Origin: Paracoccaceae bacterium
Lineage (GTDB): Bacteria > Pseudomonadota > Alphaproteobacteria > Rhodobacterales > Rhodobacteraceae
Length of the DNA stretch: 12,869 nt
Assembly (NCBI GenBank): GCA_018222665.1
Contig: JAAEZW010000028.1
Coordinates: 1 to 12,869 of the forward strand
Direction: 5' to 3'
The notes under the pieces are model-generated. The model saw only the letters and a program-made list of their open reading frames with translations. It did not search any database and was not told the DNA's origin. Position numbers and translations under genes: made by a program. Positions 1-7,919 of the stretch are shown here, one piece after another (the first letter of the stretch is position 1; each line of letters starts with the position of its first letter).

Positions 1-809
1 CGCTTACACCGCCGCTTTGGGGATTTGAAGAGCGCGAAAAGCTGATGTGTTTTTATGAACGCGCCTGCGGCGCACGTTTGCACGCAGCCTATTTCCGTCC
101 AGGTGGTGTACATCAGGATCTTCCAGCCGAGTTAATCGACGATATCGAAGCATGGGCGCATCAGTTCCCAGCACGTTTGGAGGATATTGACAATCTGTTG
201 ACCGAAAACCGCATCTTTAAACAGCGTAACGCCGATATTGGCATCGTGACAGAAGAAGACATCCAAAACTATGGCTTCTCTGGTGTTATGGTGCGTGGTT
301 CGGGCCTTGCCTGGGATTTGCGCCGTGCGCAGCCATACGAATGTTATGATGAATTTGAATTCCAGATTCCTGTTGGCAAAAACGGCGATTGTTATGACCG
401 TTACTTGGTGCGCATGGAAGAAATGCGTCAGTCTGTCAGCATCATTTTACAAGCTGTTCAGAAATTGCGCGACTGTCCCGGCGATGTATTGGCGCGTGGC
501 AAGCTAACCCCGCCAAAACGGTCGGACATGAAAACCTCGATGGAGGCATTGATCCACCACTTCAAACTTTACACTGAAGGCTTCCACGTTCCAGCAGGTG
601 AAGTTTACGCCGCGGTTGAGGCGCCAAAGGGTGAATTTGGTGTGTATCTTGTCGCGGATGGTACCAACAAACCCTATCGCGCAAAATTGCGTGCACCTGG
701 GTTCCCGCATCTTCAAGCCATGGATCACATGGCAAAAGGTCATCAATTGGCCGATGTTGCCGCGATTATCGGCACCATGGATATCGTATTCGGAGAGATT
801 GACCGCTAA
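1..809 (+). CDS. nuoD: NADH-quinone oxidoreductase subunit D (49 kDa subunit), 5' truncated by the window edge
   Basis: NuoD is the peripheral-arm subunit that, with NuoB and NuoH, forms the quinone-reduction site of complex I. The frame is open from base 3 and gives 268 codons before TAA at 807-809; the family is normally about 400 residues, so roughly the first third lies upstream of the window. The visible part carries family signatures: the [18 protein letters not shown] block near the start, the [15 protein letters not shown] block (bases about 300-340), and the conserved C-terminal ending [11 protein letters not shown]. It is a stand-alone NuoD rather than the NuoCD fusion of enterobacteria, as far as the visible part and alphaproteobacterial precedent allow. 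The internal ATG at base 45 is not the start, because homologous sequence continues upstream of it. Its stop overlaps the nuoE start (TAATG), indicating translational coupling. Identification is secure; the true start is not visible. Confidence 0.97.
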   Translation, partial: LTPPLWGFEEREKLMCFYERACGARLHAAYFRPGGVHQDLPAELIDDIEAWAHQFPARLEDIDNLLTENRIFKQRNADIGIVTEEDIQNYGFSGVMVRGSGLAWDLRRAQPYECYDEFEFQIPVGKNGDCYDRYLVRMEEMRQSVSIILQAVQKLRDCPGDVLARGKLTPPKRSDMKTSMEALIHHFKLYTEGFHVPAGEVYAAVEAPKGEFGVYLVADGTNKPYRAKLRAPGFPHLQAMDHMAKGHQLADVAAIIGTMDIVFGEIDR

Positions 810-1894
810 TGCTACGCCGTCTTTACCACGACCAACCCGAAAGCTTTGCCTTTACCCCTGCGAACCAAGCATGGGCAGAAGCGCAAATTAAGAAATACCC
901 AGAGGGGCGTCAGCAATCCGCGATTATTCCGCTGTTGTGGCGCGCCCAAGAGCAAGAGGGATGGTTGACGCGTCCGGCGATCGAGGGCGTTGCCGAAATG
1001 CTGGGCATGGCCTACATCCGCGTGCTTGAGGTTGCGACATTCTATTTCATGTTCCAACTACAACCGGTAGGCAGCGTGGCACATGTTCAGGTCTGTGGAA
1101 CACTGTCCTGCATGATTTGTGGTGCCGAGGATTTGATCGGCGTTTGCAAGGAAAAAATTGCCGATAAAGCGCATGAAGTTTCCGCGGATGGCAAGTTCAG
1201 CTGGGAAGAGGTGGAATGCCTTGGGTCCTGTTCCAATGCGCCAATGGTTCAAATTGGCAAAGATTATTACGAAGATCTGACCTCTGAAAAATTTGCGTGG
1301 ATTTTGGACGAACTGGCCGCGGGTCGTGCTCCAACACCGGGTCCGCAAAATGGCCGTTACGCAGCAGAGCCTTTGGGTGGTTTGACCTCCCTTGGTGAAT
1401 TTGACAGCGGCAAGACCAAGTACAACGCTTCAGCACAATTGGCCTCTGATATTGGTGACACAGTCAAGCGTATTGATGGGACCGAAGTGCCGTTGATCAC
1501 ACCGTGGGTGAAGTCGGAAAAAGTGGCTGCTAAGGCTGCAGCGCCGAAAGCCAAAGCCGGCGCAAAGCGAAAGGCGGCACCCAAATCAGGTGAAAAAGCC
1601 ACGGTTGCGGCGAAAAAGCCACGCACCATGAAATCGCCACGCAAAGCGGGTGCCGATGATCTGAAAATGATCAAGGGTGTTGGCCCCAAATTGGAAAAGC
1701 TGTTGAATACGCTTGGCTTTTACCACTTTGATCAGATCGCAAAATGGAGCGCAAAAGAGCTTTCTTGGGCGGATGACAACATAGAAGGTTTCAAGGGCCG
1801 TGCCAGCCGCGATAATTGGGTCGAACAGGCTCGCAAACTGGTCTCTGGCCAAGAAACAGAGTTTTCCATACGCGTTTTTGATGGAGACGTGTAA
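809..1894 (+). CDS. nuoE: NADH-quinone oxidoreductase subunit E (24 kDa, 2Fe-2S N1a) with basic linker and helix-hairpin-helix C-terminal extension
   Basis: NuoE is the thioredoxin-fold [2Fe-2S] subunit (cluster N1a) of the NADH dehydrogenase module, paired with NuoF in the cytoplasm. The 361-residue product has the normal NuoE body at about 1-233, with cluster ligands C96, C101, C137 and C141. The extra cysteines C104 and C113 match, from memory, the non-ligand cysteines at the same numbers in Paracoccus Nqo2. Paracoccus Nqo2 is about 239 residues, so this protein has about 120 extra. Residues 237-280 are a disordered-looking basic linker (14 Ala, 12 Lys, 3 Arg in 44 residues). Residues about 282-346 look like a helix-hairpin-helix fold with the GVGP turn at 290-293. 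I recall similar tails in other Rhodobacterales NuoE and on some ribosomal L21 proteins; their role is unknown to me. The ATG start overlaps the nuoD stop and gives the expected MLRRL N-terminus. Confidence 0.95.
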   Translation: MLRRLYHDQPESFAFTPANQAWAEAQIKKYPEGRQQSAIIPLLWRAQEQEGWLTRPAIEGVAEMLGMAYIRVLEVATFYFMFQLQPVGSVAHVQVCGTLSCMICGAEDLIGVCKEKIADKAHEVSADGKFSWEEVECLGSCSNAPMVQIGKDYYEDLTSEKFAWILDELAAGRAPTPGPQNGRYAAEPLGGLTSLGEFDSGKTKYNASAQLASDIGDTVKRIDGTEVPLITPWVKSEKVAAKAAAPKAKAGAKRKAAPKSGEKATVAAKKPRTMKSPRKAGADDLKMIKGVGPKLEKLLNTLGFYHFDQIAKWSAKELSWADDNIEGFKGRASRDNWVEQARKLVSGQETEFSIRVFDGDV

Positions 1895-1895
1895 T

Positions 1896-1900
1896 AGGAG
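1896..1900 (+). promoter_or_regulatory. Shine-Dalgarno AGGAG deciding the start of the small membrane protein
   Basis: AGGAG lies just after the nuoE stop. It is 6 bases before the ATG at 1907 but only 3 bases before the in-frame GTG at 1904. The normal spacing favours ATG 1907 as the real start. Confidence 0.6.
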
Positions 1901-1906
1901 ACCGTG

Positions 1907-2131
1907 ATGGAGCAGCACGAAGAACAATATCTATCCAAAAAGGGGCGCATCGTGGGGCTTGTCATTGCTGGATCGATGTTATTTTGGATTGCTGCTCAGT
2001 ATATCGGACCGCAGATCGGTCTGTCGGGTCGCTTTGCGATTTTGATCGATCTGCTGGTTTTGGCCGCGCTGTTTTGGGCGATGGTTGTAACTGCACAAAT
2101 TTGGCGCAAGCGCCAAGCGAACAAAGGATGA
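1907..2131 (+). CDS. Small two-helix membrane protein, DUF5337-like
   Basis: The 74-residue product starts with a charged, acidic N-terminus (MEQHEEQ), a KKGR patch, then two predicted transmembrane helices at about 14-33 and 43-63, and ends in a basic tail (RKRQANKG). The positive-inside rule would place both termini in the cytoplasm. From memory it resembles the DUF5337 proteins found next to nuoE/nuoF in Rhodobacteraceae; no biochemical role is established that I know of. It sits 12 bases after nuoE and 7 bases before nuoF, so it should be co-transcribed with both. A role in membrane association or assembly of complex I is conceivable from position alone, but that is inference. The start is chosen by Shine-Dalgarno spacing; a GTG three bases earlier at 1904 would add one residue. 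Confidence 0.8.
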   Translation: MEQHEEQYLSKKGRIVGLVIAGSMLFWIAAQYIGPQIGLSGRFAILIDLLVLAALFWAMVVTAQIWRKRQANKG

Positions 2132-2138
2132 TTGTCAC

Positions 2139-3437
2139 ATGCTAAAGGATCAGGATCGGATCTTTACTAATCTCTACGGGATGCATGATCGTACGCTCAA
2201 AGGTGCAATGGCCCGTGGTCATTGGGACGGTACGGCGAAAATTATCCAAAATGGCCGCGATTGGATCATTGATCAGATGAAAGCCTCTGGCCTGCGTGGC
2301 CGCGGTGGTGCGGGGTTCCCGACAGGCTTGAAATGGTCATTCATGCCAAAAGAAAGCGATGGTCGCCCAGCCTATTTGGTTATCAACGCCGATGAATCAG
2401 AACCAGGCACCTGTAAAGACCGCGAAATCATGCGCCACGATCCGCACACGCTGATCGAAGGTGCGCTGATCGCATCTTTCGCGATGAATGCAAATGCCTG
2501 CTATATCTATATCCGCGGTGAATACATCCGCGAAAAAGAAGCGCTGCAAAACGCCATTGATGAGGCGTATGACGCAGGTCTGCTTGGGAAAAACGCGGCC
2601 AAGTCAGGCTGGGATTTTGACCTTTACCTACACCACGGGGCAGGGGCATATATTTGTGGTGAAGAAACCGCATTGATCGAAAGCCTTGAAGGTAAAAAGG
2701 GAATGCCGCGGATGAAACCCCCGTTTCCTGCGGGTGCTGGGCTTTACGGATGCCCCACAACAGTTAACAACGTTGAATCAATCGCTGTTGTTCCAACCAT
2801 ATTGCGCCGTGGACCAGAATGGTTTGCAGGATTTGGTCGCCAAAACAACGCGGGTACGAAATTGTTCGCGATTTCGGGCCACGTGAATCACCCCTGCGTG
2901 GTGGAAGAGGCGATGTCGATCAGTTTTGAAGAGTTGATCGAAACTCATTGCGGCGGCATTCGTGGTGGATGGGGCAATTTGTTGGCCGTAATCCCAGGTG
3001 GATCTTCGGTACCCTGCGTGCGCGGTGAAAACATGCGCGACGCGATCATGGATTTTGATTATCTGCGCGGTGATTTGGGATCAGGTTTGGGAACCGCGGC
3101 CGTGATCGTCATGGATAAATCCGTTGATATCATCAAAGCGATTTGGCGCCTCTCCAAATTCTATAAACATGAAAGCTGTGGTCAATGTACCCCCTGTCGT
3201 GAAGGCACAGGTTGGATGATGCGTGTGATGGATCGTCTGGTCAAAGGCGAGGCGAATCCAGAAGAAATCGACATGCTATGGGACGTTACCAAGCAGGTCG
3301 AAGGACATACAATTTGTGCACTTGGCGATGCGGCGGCATGGCCAATCCAAGGTTTGATCCGCAATTTCCGCGAAGAAATTGAGGATCGGATCAATGCGCA
3401 ACAAACAGGGCGCACAGGCGCCATGGCAGCAGAGTAG
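2139..3437 (+). CDS. nuoF: NADH-quinone oxidoreductase subunit F (51 kDa, FMN, NADH site, 4Fe-4S N3)
   Basis: NuoF oxidises NADH, passes the electrons to FMN and then to cluster N3; it is the entry point of complex I in the cytoplasm. The 432-residue product has the usual length for the alphaproteobacterial and mitochondrial 51 kDa subunit. The glycine-rich [13 protein letters not shown] motif (54-66) is the FMN/NADH-binding signature. A second conserved glycine-rich block, [16 protein letters not shown], begins at 167. The N3 ligands are C347, C350 and C353 in [12 protein letters not shown] plus C393 in TICALGD. No key residue appears missing. An AAAGGA ribosome-binding sequence (2123-2128) lies 10 bases before the ATG. 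It is followed after 11 bases by a lipoprotein gene rather than directly by nuoG. Confidence 0.98.
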   Translation: MLKDQDRIFTNLYGMHDRTLKGAMARGHWDGTAKIIQNGRDWIIDQMKASGLRGRGGAGFPTGLKWSFMPKESDGRPAYLVINADESEPGTCKDREIMRHDPHTLIEGALIASFAMNANACYIYIRGEYIREKEALQNAIDEAYDAGLLGKNAAKSGWDFDLYLHHGAGAYICGEETALIESLEGKKGMPRMKPPFPAGAGLYGCPTTVNNVESIAVVPTILRRGPEWFAGFGRQNNAGTKLFAISGHVNHPCVVEEAMSISFEELIETHCGGIRGGWGNLLAVIPGGSSVPCVRGENMRDAIMDFDYLRGDLGSGLGTAAVIVMDKSVDIIKAIWRLSKFYKHESCGQCTPCREGTGWMMRVMDRLVKGEANPEEIDMLWDVTKQVEGHTICALGDAAAWPIQGLIRNFREEIEDRINAQQTGRTGAMAAE

Positions 3438-3448
3438 GCGCAGATTTC

Positions 3449-3832
3449 ATGAACGGCGCAACACCTTCTGAGCATCAGCATCTTAAACATAGGCGACACT
3501 TGAGCGCCCTTGCCAAAGTTGTGGTTGCGTCAACTTTGGTTGCAGCCTGTTCTGGCACTACCCGCAACGTCAATGCGGTGAAATTTGACGGGCATTACTT
3601 TGCCGGCCGCGCCTCGAAGAGCGGTGTGGACCCCCGTGGCTTCTCTGTACGTATTCGCAATGCTGCGAAATCAATCGCGGGCGCACGCGATGCGGCCCGG
3701 TATGAGGCGACGATTTACTGCATTGAACAGTTTGGAACATCAGACATCATTTGGTCAATTGGTCCTGACGACGAGGCGATATCGCTGTCGAACCGTTCTA
3801 TGACCCTAGCGGGAAGGTGCGATCCAAAATGA
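3449..3832 (+). CDS. Predicted lipoprotein of unknown function between nuoF and nuoG
   Basis: I cannot assign a function. The 127-residue product has a basic N-region (KHRRH, 13-17), a hydrophobic stretch at about 20-33 and a lipobox-like VAAC with the cysteine at 34, which predicts a lipidated, exported protein. The mature part is soluble, with an FSVRI strand-like segment (65-69), an ARYEATIYCIEQFGTS segment (83-98) and cysteines at 91 and 124 that could form a disulfide. No clear ribosome-binding site precedes ATG 3449, and an in-frame TTG at codon 18 would also leave a plausible signal peptide, so the start is uncertain. It begins 11 bases after nuoF, and its stop overlaps a following small ORF (ATGA), so it is probably in the operon. 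Unidentified genes at comparable places are known in the Paracoccus and Rhodobacter complex I loci. Its layout resembles the lipoprotein after nuoG. Confidence 0.8.
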   Translation: MNGATPSEHQHLKHRRHLSALAKVVVASTLVAACSGTTRNVNAVKFDGHYFAGRASKSGVDPRGFSVRIRNAAKSIAGARDAARYEATIYCIEQFGTSDIIWSIGPDDEAISLSNRSMTLAGRCDPK

Positions 3833-3966
3833 TTGGCATTTTTCGGACATTCAGAGCGCGCGTTGAGGCGCTTTTTCAACCTGCGCCCCTTTTGCGTCCA
3901 CTCCCTATGCGCGAGACATCAACTAGAAACGACCGCCCCCATTGGATGCGGCAGATTAAGAAGTGA
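3829..3966 (+). CDS. Possible 45-residue basic peptide between the lipoprotein gene and nuoG
   Basis: An ATG overlaps the stop of the upstream lipoprotein gene (ATGA at 3829-3832) and opens a 45-codon frame ending in TGA at 3964-3966, five bases before the nuoG ATG. The product begins [17 protein letters not shown], a short amphipathic basic segment, is rich in Arg and Pro, and ends WMRQIKK. It has no signal peptide or recognisable domain. Support: it fills exactly the otherwise unexplained 139-base interval, and it uses the same overlap style as other junctions here. Against: it is short and I know no characterised family. It could be a leader peptide that couples translation into nuoG rather than a functional protein. 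Confidence 0.45.
   Translation: MIGIFRTFRARVEALFQPAPLLRPLPMRETSTRNDRPHWMRQIKK
3853..3876 (+). other. Terminator-like hairpin with T-run inside the nuoF-nuoG interval
   Basis: AGAGCGC (3853-3859) can pair with GCGCTTT (3868-3874) across an 8-base loop, with one G-U pair, and the T-run extends to 3876. This resembles a weak intrinsic terminator or attenuator. It lies inside the possible 45-codon ORF. A full terminator here would separate nuoF from nuoG, which is unlikely in a complex I operon, so partial attenuation or chance is more plausible. Confidence 0.25.
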
Positions 3967-3971
3967 ATGCG

Positions 3972-5987
3972 ATGACAGACCTAAAGAAAATCATCATCGA
4001 CGGGAACGAAGTGGAAGTGGATGGCGCAATGACGCTGATCCAAGCCTGCGAAGTTGCAGGGATCGAAGTGCCACGTTTCTGTTATCATGAACGTTTGTCG
4101 ATTGCGGGGAACTGCCGCATGTGTTTGGTCGAGGTCGTGGGCGGCCCGCCCAAACCCGCCGCATCTTGCGCGATGCAGGTACGCGATTTGCGCCCCGGAC
4201 CTGAGGGACAGCCCCCCGTTGTGAAAACCAATTCGCCCATGGTGAAAAAAGCGCGCGAAGGCGTGATGGAATTTTTGCTGATCAACCACCCCCTTGATTG
4301 CCCGATTTGTGACCAGGGTGGGGAATGCGATCTACAGGATCAGGCCATGGCCTATGGCATAGCAGACAGCCGTTATAAAGAAATAAAACGCGCCTCAACC
4401 GATCTGGATTTGGGTCCCTTGGTGGCAACCACAATGACGCGCTGCATCAGCTGTACGCGCTGTGTGCGTTTTACAACCGAGGTTGCGGGCATCACTCAGA
4501 TGGGCCAAACGGGCCGTGGCGAAGACAGCGAAATCACCAGCTATCTGAACCAGACATTGGACAGCAACATGCAGGGCAACATCATTGATTTGTGCCCTGT
4601 TGGTGCCCTGACATCAAAACCATATGCCTTTACGGCGCGTCCTTGGGAATTGACGAAAACAGAAACCATTGATGTGATGGACGCCATGGGCGCGAATATT
4701 CGCGTTGATACCAAAGGGCGTGAAGTCAAACGCATCCTGCCGCGCAACCATGATGGCGTGAACGAAGAATGGATTTCCGATAAAACACGTTTCGTTTGGG
4801 ATGGTCTGCGCCGTCAGCGCTTGGATCGCCCATACATCCGCGAAAACGGCAAATTGCGCCCCGCATCGTGGCCCGAGGCATTGGGTGCGGCCGCCAGCGC
4901 GATGAAGGACAAAAAAGTTGCTGGTCTGGTTGGTGATCTGTCATCAACCGAAGCCGCCTTTGCCCTGAAAAACCTGATCGAGGGATTGGGCGGCGTTGTG
5001 GAATGCCGCACAGATGGGGCCAAATTGCCTGCGGGCAACCGTTCGGGCTATGTCGGCACTGCCACGATCGAAGACGTGGATAGCGCGCAATTCATTCAAT
5101 TGATCGGCACAAACCCACGGGATGAGGCGCCTGTTCTAAACGCCCGCATTCGCAAGGCATGGGCCAATGGCGCAAACATCGGCCTTGTGGGTGAGGCGGT
5201 TGATCTCACTTATGATTATGCGCATGTCGGCACAGATCGTGCGGCATTGAACAGCCTGCTTGGGAAAGAGTATGGCGCGGTCAAGGATGTGTCCTCTGTT
5301 GTGATCGTGGGCCAAGGCGCTCTGCGTGAGGCGGATGGATCAGCGGTACTTGGCGCGGCGATGCAATTGGCGGCAGAGACGAACAGCAAGCTAATGGTTT
5401 TGCACACGGCTGCGGGACGCGTTGGTGCGATGGATGTCAACGCGGTCAACGAAAACGGTATGGACGGCGTCAATGCTGCCGAGGTGATTTATAACCTTGG
5501 CGCGGATGAAGTTGAAAATGGCGACGGTGCATTCGTTATCTACCAAGGCAGCCATGGGGATCGCGGTGCACACCGTGCGGATGTCATCCTGCCTGCGGCG
5601 GCCTATACCGAAGAAAACGGATTATTCGTCAACACAGAGGGCCGCCCACAGCTTGCCATGCGTGCAGGATTTGCGCCGGGCGAGGCCAAAGAAAACTGGG
5701 CGATCTTGCGTGCCTTGTCAGCGGAACTGGATGCAACATTGCCATATGACAGTCTTGCGCAATTGCGTCAGGCGATGGTTGCGGCGCATCCGCATCTGGC
5801 AGGTGTTGACCAAGTTGCCGAAAACGAATGGGTCGCGGTTGGTACAGGCAAACTGGGCAATGCGGCGTTCCGCAACGCGGTTTCCGATTTCTACCTTACA
5901 AACCCAATCGCACGTGCGTCCGAGGTTATGGCAGAACTATCCGCCAACGCCAAAGCGCGTGGCATGGAAAAGGTTGCGGCTGAGTAA
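3972..5987 (+). CDS. nuoG: NADH-quinone oxidoreductase subunit G (75 kDa, clusters N1b, N4, N5)
   Basis: NuoG is the largest peripheral-arm subunit and carries the electron wire from NuoF/E towards NuoI. The 671-residue product has an N-terminal ferredoxin-like domain with [2Fe-2S] N1b ligands C37, C48, C51 and C66. It then has the N5 ligands H106, C110, C113 and C119 (His-Cys3), and the N4 ligands C158, C161, C164 and C208. The remainder, from about 220, is the molybdopterin-oxidoreductase-like domain, which binds no cofactor in complex I. No cysteine set for the optional cluster N7 is present, as in mitochondrial and Paracoccus proteins and unlike E. coli. ATG 3972 is chosen because it gives the usual [11 protein letters not shown] start; GTG 3963 would add three residues and overlap the upstream small ORF. 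The Shine-Dalgarno is weak (GAAG at 3960-3963). The stop overlaps the next gene (TAATG). Confidence 0.97.
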   Translation: MTDLKKIIIDGNEVEVDGAMTLIQACEVAGIEVPRFCYHERLSIAGNCRMCLVEVVGGPPKPAASCAMQVRDLRPGPEGQPPVVKTNSPMVKKAREGVMEFLLINHPLDCPICDQGGECDLQDQAMAYGIADSRYKEIKRASTDLDLGPLVATTMTRCISCTRCVRFTTEVAGITQMGQTGRGEDSEITSYLNQTLDSNMQGNIIDLCPVGALTSKPYAFTARPWELTKTETIDVMDAMGANIRVDTKGREVKRILPRNHDGVNEEWISDKTRFVWDGLRRQRLDRPYIRENGKLRPASWPEALGAAASAMKDKKVAGLVGDLSSTEAAFALKNLIEGLGGVVECRTDGAKLPAGNRSGYVGTATIEDVDSAQFIQLIGTNPRDEAPVLNARIRKAWANGANIGLVGEAVDLTYDYAHVGTDRAALNSLLGKEYGAVKDVSSVVIVGQGALREADGSAVLGAAMQLAAETNSKLMVLHTAAGRVGAMDVNAVNENGMDGVNAAEVIYNLGADEVENGDGAFVIYQGSHGDRGAHRADVILPAAAYTEENGLFVNTEGRPQLAMRAGFAPGEAKENWAILRALSAELDATLPYDSLAQLRQAMVAAHPHLAGVDQVAENEWVAVGTGKLGNAAFRNAVSDFYLTNPIARASEVMAELSANAKARGMEKVAAE

Positions 5988-6379
5988 TGCAATTTGCACC
6001 TTACATATCCTTTTTGGCGGTGATGGCCGCGCTGACGTTGGCCGCGTGCCAAACTACAGCGCCCGTCACGCAAGAGCCTCTGCGCTACCACGGCGTTCAA
6101 ACACGGCTGTTGGATAATGATTTGGTGCAATTTCACGTGACACTTAGTGGCACAAAATCCTCAGAACAGGTGGCGCGCTATGCAGAATGCGCAGCGGCGC
6201 AATACACCCTGATCCGTGGATTTGCACGTCATGTGCGCACACGCATCGGCCAACAGGCCGACCGCCTAAGCGCAGATGCCGTTTATACGATATCGCGTTC
6301 CCTGCCGCAGGGAACGAAAACAATTGACGCAGAAGTTGTCGCGGATGCATGCGCGCGTGACAACATACCAATGGTGTGA
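5987..6379 (+). CDS. Predicted lipoprotein of unknown function between nuoG and nuoH
   Basis: The 130-residue product has a short hydrophobic signal (about 7-20) ending in a clear lipobox, LAAC, with the lipidation cysteine at 21 followed by QTTAP. This predicts export and membrane anchoring in the cell envelope. The mature domain contains a VQFHVTL segment (47-53), an ARYAECAAAQYTLIRGFARHV segment (63-83, with C68), and a further cysteine at C122; C68 and C122 could pair in the periplasm. I do not recognise a characterised family. The ATG overlaps the nuoG stop (TAATG), and nuoH begins 6 bases after its stop, so it is firmly within the operon. Its architecture parallels the lipoprotein before nuoG. 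A role in assembly or quality control of complex I is only an inference from position. Confidence 0.85.
   Translation: MQFAPYISFLAVMAALTLAACQTTAPVTQEPLRYHGVQTRLLDNDLVQFHVTLSGTKSSEQVARYAECAAAQYTLIRGFARHVRTRIGQQADRLSADAVYTISRSLPQGTKTIDAEVVADACARDNIPMV
6296..6316 (+). repeat. Perfect 9-bp inverted repeat (hairpin) inside the lipoprotein gene ahead of nuoH
   Basis: CGTTCCCTG (6296-6304) and CAGGGAACG (6308-6316) are exact reverse complements around a CCG loop. An A-rich stretch follows rather than a T-run, so it is not a canonical terminator. It lies about 70 bases before the nuoH start and could be an mRNA stability or processing element, or chance. Confidence 0.5.
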
Positions 6380-6385
6380 GGACCG

Positions 6386-7423
6386 ATGGCTGATTTTCTA
6401 AATACACCGGGTGGAATTGCCCTAATTATCGTGGCGCAGTGTTTGGCTGTTGTCGCCTTCGTCATGATAAGCCTTTTGTTTCTGGTTTACGGAGACCGTA
6501 AGGTTTGGGCCGCTGTCCAAATGCGCCGTGGTCCAAACGTTGTTGGGGCCTGGGGTTTACTGCAGACTGTGGCGGACGCCCTGAAATATGTGGTCAAGGA
6601 AATCGTTGTTCCAGCGGGTTCTGACAGAACCGTGTTCATGTTGGCGCCGCTGACATCCTTTGTTTTGGCGCTGATTGCATGGGCGGTTATTCCCTTTGAT
6701 GACACGTGGGTGTTGTCCGACATCAATGTTGCGATCCTGTATGTCTTTGCGGTTTCCTCGCTTGAGGTTTATGGCGTGATAATGGGTGGCTGGGCCTCAA
6801 ACTCGAAATATCCGTTCCTTGGCTCACTTCGCTCTGCTGCACAGATGATTTCATATGAGGTGTCTATTGGCCTGATCATCATCGGTGTGATCATTTCGAC
6901 AGGGTCCATGAACTTTGGCGATATCGTGCGCGCCCAAGACGGCTCATATGGCTTCTTTAGTTGGTATTGGTTGCCGCATTTGCCGATGGTGTTCTTGTTC
7001 TTTATCTCGGCCTTGGCGGAAACAAACCGCCCACCGTTCGATTTGCCAGAGGCAGAGTCCGAATTGGTTGCGGGTTATCAGGTGGAATACAGTTCGACCC
7101 CATTCCTATTGTTCATGGCGGGGGAATACATTGCGATTTTCCTAATGTGTGCGCTGACATCTTTGCTGTTCTTTGGCGGTTGGCTATCCCCAATCCCGGG
7201 TATTCCCGACAGCCCGCTGTGGATGGTTGGCAAAATGGCGTTCTTCTTCTTCTTGTTCGCGATGGTTAAGGCGATCACGCCCCGCTACCGTTATGACCAG
7301 TTGATGCGCCTGGGTTGGAAAGTGTTCCTACCGCTGTCCCTTGTGTGGGTTGTGGTGGTGTCGTTCCTAGCAAAATTCGAAGCATTCGGCGGTGCATATG
7401 CACGCTGGGCAATTGGAGGATAA
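6386..7423 (+). CDS. nuoH: NADH-quinone oxidoreductase subunit H (ND1)
   Basis: NuoH is the membrane subunit that joins the peripheral and membrane arms and builds most of the quinone chamber. The 345-residue product has the family's usual length and about eight hydrophobic segments. The diagnostic loop [13 protein letters not shown] lies at 212-224, followed by the [12 protein letters not shown] block; this acidic loop links quinone chemistry to proton pumping. An early conserved [18 protein letters not shown] block lies near the first cytoplasmic loop. GAGGA overlapping the upstream stop (6378-6382) is a plausible, closely spaced ribosome-binding site. The gene ends one base before the nuoI start and its last codons carry the nuoI Shine-Dalgarno. 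Confidence 0.98.
   Translation: MADFLNTPGGIALIIVAQCLAVVAFVMISLLFLVYGDRKVWAAVQMRRGPNVVGAWGLLQTVADALKYVVKEIVVPAGSDRTVFMLAPLTSFVLALIAWAVIPFDDTWVLSDINVAILYVFAVSSLEVYGVIMGGWASNSKYPFLGSLRSAAQMISYEVSIGLIIIGVIISTGSMNFGDIVRAQDGSYGFFSWYWLPHLPMVFLFFISALAETNRPPFDLPEAESELVAGYQVEYSSTPFLLFMAGEYIAIFLMCALTSLLFFGGWLSPIPGIPDSPLWMVGKMAFFFFLFAMVKAITPRYRYDQLMRLGWKVFLPLSLVWVVVVSFLAKFEAFGGAYARWAIGG
7415..7420 (+). promoter_or_regulatory. Shine-Dalgarno GGAGGA for nuoI, embedded in the end of nuoH
   Basis: A strong GGAGGA sits 4 bases before ATG 7425 and inside the last nuoH codons. It supports ATG 7425 over upstream in-frame candidates such as 7392, which lies within nuoH. Confidence 0.65.
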
Positions 7424-7424
7424 G

Positions 7425-7919
7425 ATGACTCAGATCGATTATTCCCGCGCGGCTAAATATTTCCTATTGCAGGATTTTTGGGTCGGAATGAAATTGGGGC
7501 TAAAGTATTTCTTTGCGCCCAAGGCAACGGTGAACTACCCACACGAAAAGGGACCATTGTCGCCACGTTTTCGTGGGGAACACGCGCTGCGCCGTTATCC
7601 AAATGGTGAAGAGCGCTGCATTGCCTGTAAATTATGCGAGGCGATCTGCCCCGCACAAGCGATCACAATTGATGCAGAACCACGTGATGACGGCAGCCGC
7701 CGCACCACACGCTATGACATTGATATGACAAAATGCATCTACTGCGGTTTCTGCCAAGAGGCCTGCCCAGTGGACGCAATTGTCGAAGGTCCGAATTTCG
7801 AATTTTCAACAGAAACCCGTGAAGAGCTTTTCTATGATAAAGACAAGCTTTTGGCGAATGGCGAACGTTGGGAAGCGGAAATCGCACGCAACCTTGAATT
7901 GGATGCACCTTACCGATGA
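7425..7919 (+). CDS. nuoI: NADH-quinone oxidoreductase subunit I (TYKY, two 4Fe-4S clusters N6a/N6b)
   Basis: NuoI is the 8Fe ferredoxin-like subunit that carries electrons from NuoG clusters towards N2 in NuoB. The 164-residue product has the usual alphaproteobacterial length. It has two complete CxxCxxCxxxC motifs: C65, C68, C71, C75 ([12 protein letters not shown]) and C104, C107, C110, C114 ([12 protein letters not shown]). The N-terminal segment [17 protein letters not shown] (about 14-30) is the amphipathic helix that lies along the membrane in this family. The start at 7425 is set by a strong Shine-Dalgarno and by the standard length. The TGA stop overlaps the ATG of the next gene (ATGA). 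Confidence 0.98.
   Translation: MTQIDYSRAAKYFLLQDFWVGMKLGLKYFFAPKATVNYPHEKGPLSPRFRGEHALRRYPNGEERCIACKLCEAICPAQAITIDAEPRDDGSRRTTRYDIDMTKCIYCGFCQEACPVDAIVEGPNFEFSTETREELFYDKDKLLANGERWEAEIARNLELDAPYR

Noticed and set aside
45..809. ATG at 45 as a gene start
   Set aside because: The upstream codons from base 3 continue the NuoD sequence ([14 protein letters not shown]), so this is an internal methionine of a truncated gene.
1357..1927. Long minus-strand frames opposite nuoE
   Set aside because: They mirror the strongly biased Ala/Lys coding of the NuoE linker and tail, and no ribosome-binding site or recognisable family supports them.
3963..3971. GTG at 3963 as the nuoG start
   Set aside because: It would add only three residues and overlap the preceding small ORF; ATG 3972 gives the expected family N-terminus.
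3833..4090. An 85-codon frame starting at a TTG after the first lipoprotein gene
   Set aside because: It runs deep into the conserved N-terminal part of nuoG in another frame and has a composition unlike a real protein; the shorter ATG frame at 3829 fits the gap better.
3972..5987. Loss of cluster N7 from NuoG as a defect
   Set aside because: N7 is absent from mitochondrial and Paracoccus-type proteins as well, so its absence is normal for this lineage.
7392..7424. Upstream extension of nuoI to 7392
   Set aside because: This lies within the conserved end of nuoH; the strong Shine-Dalgarno and standard length fix the start at 7425.
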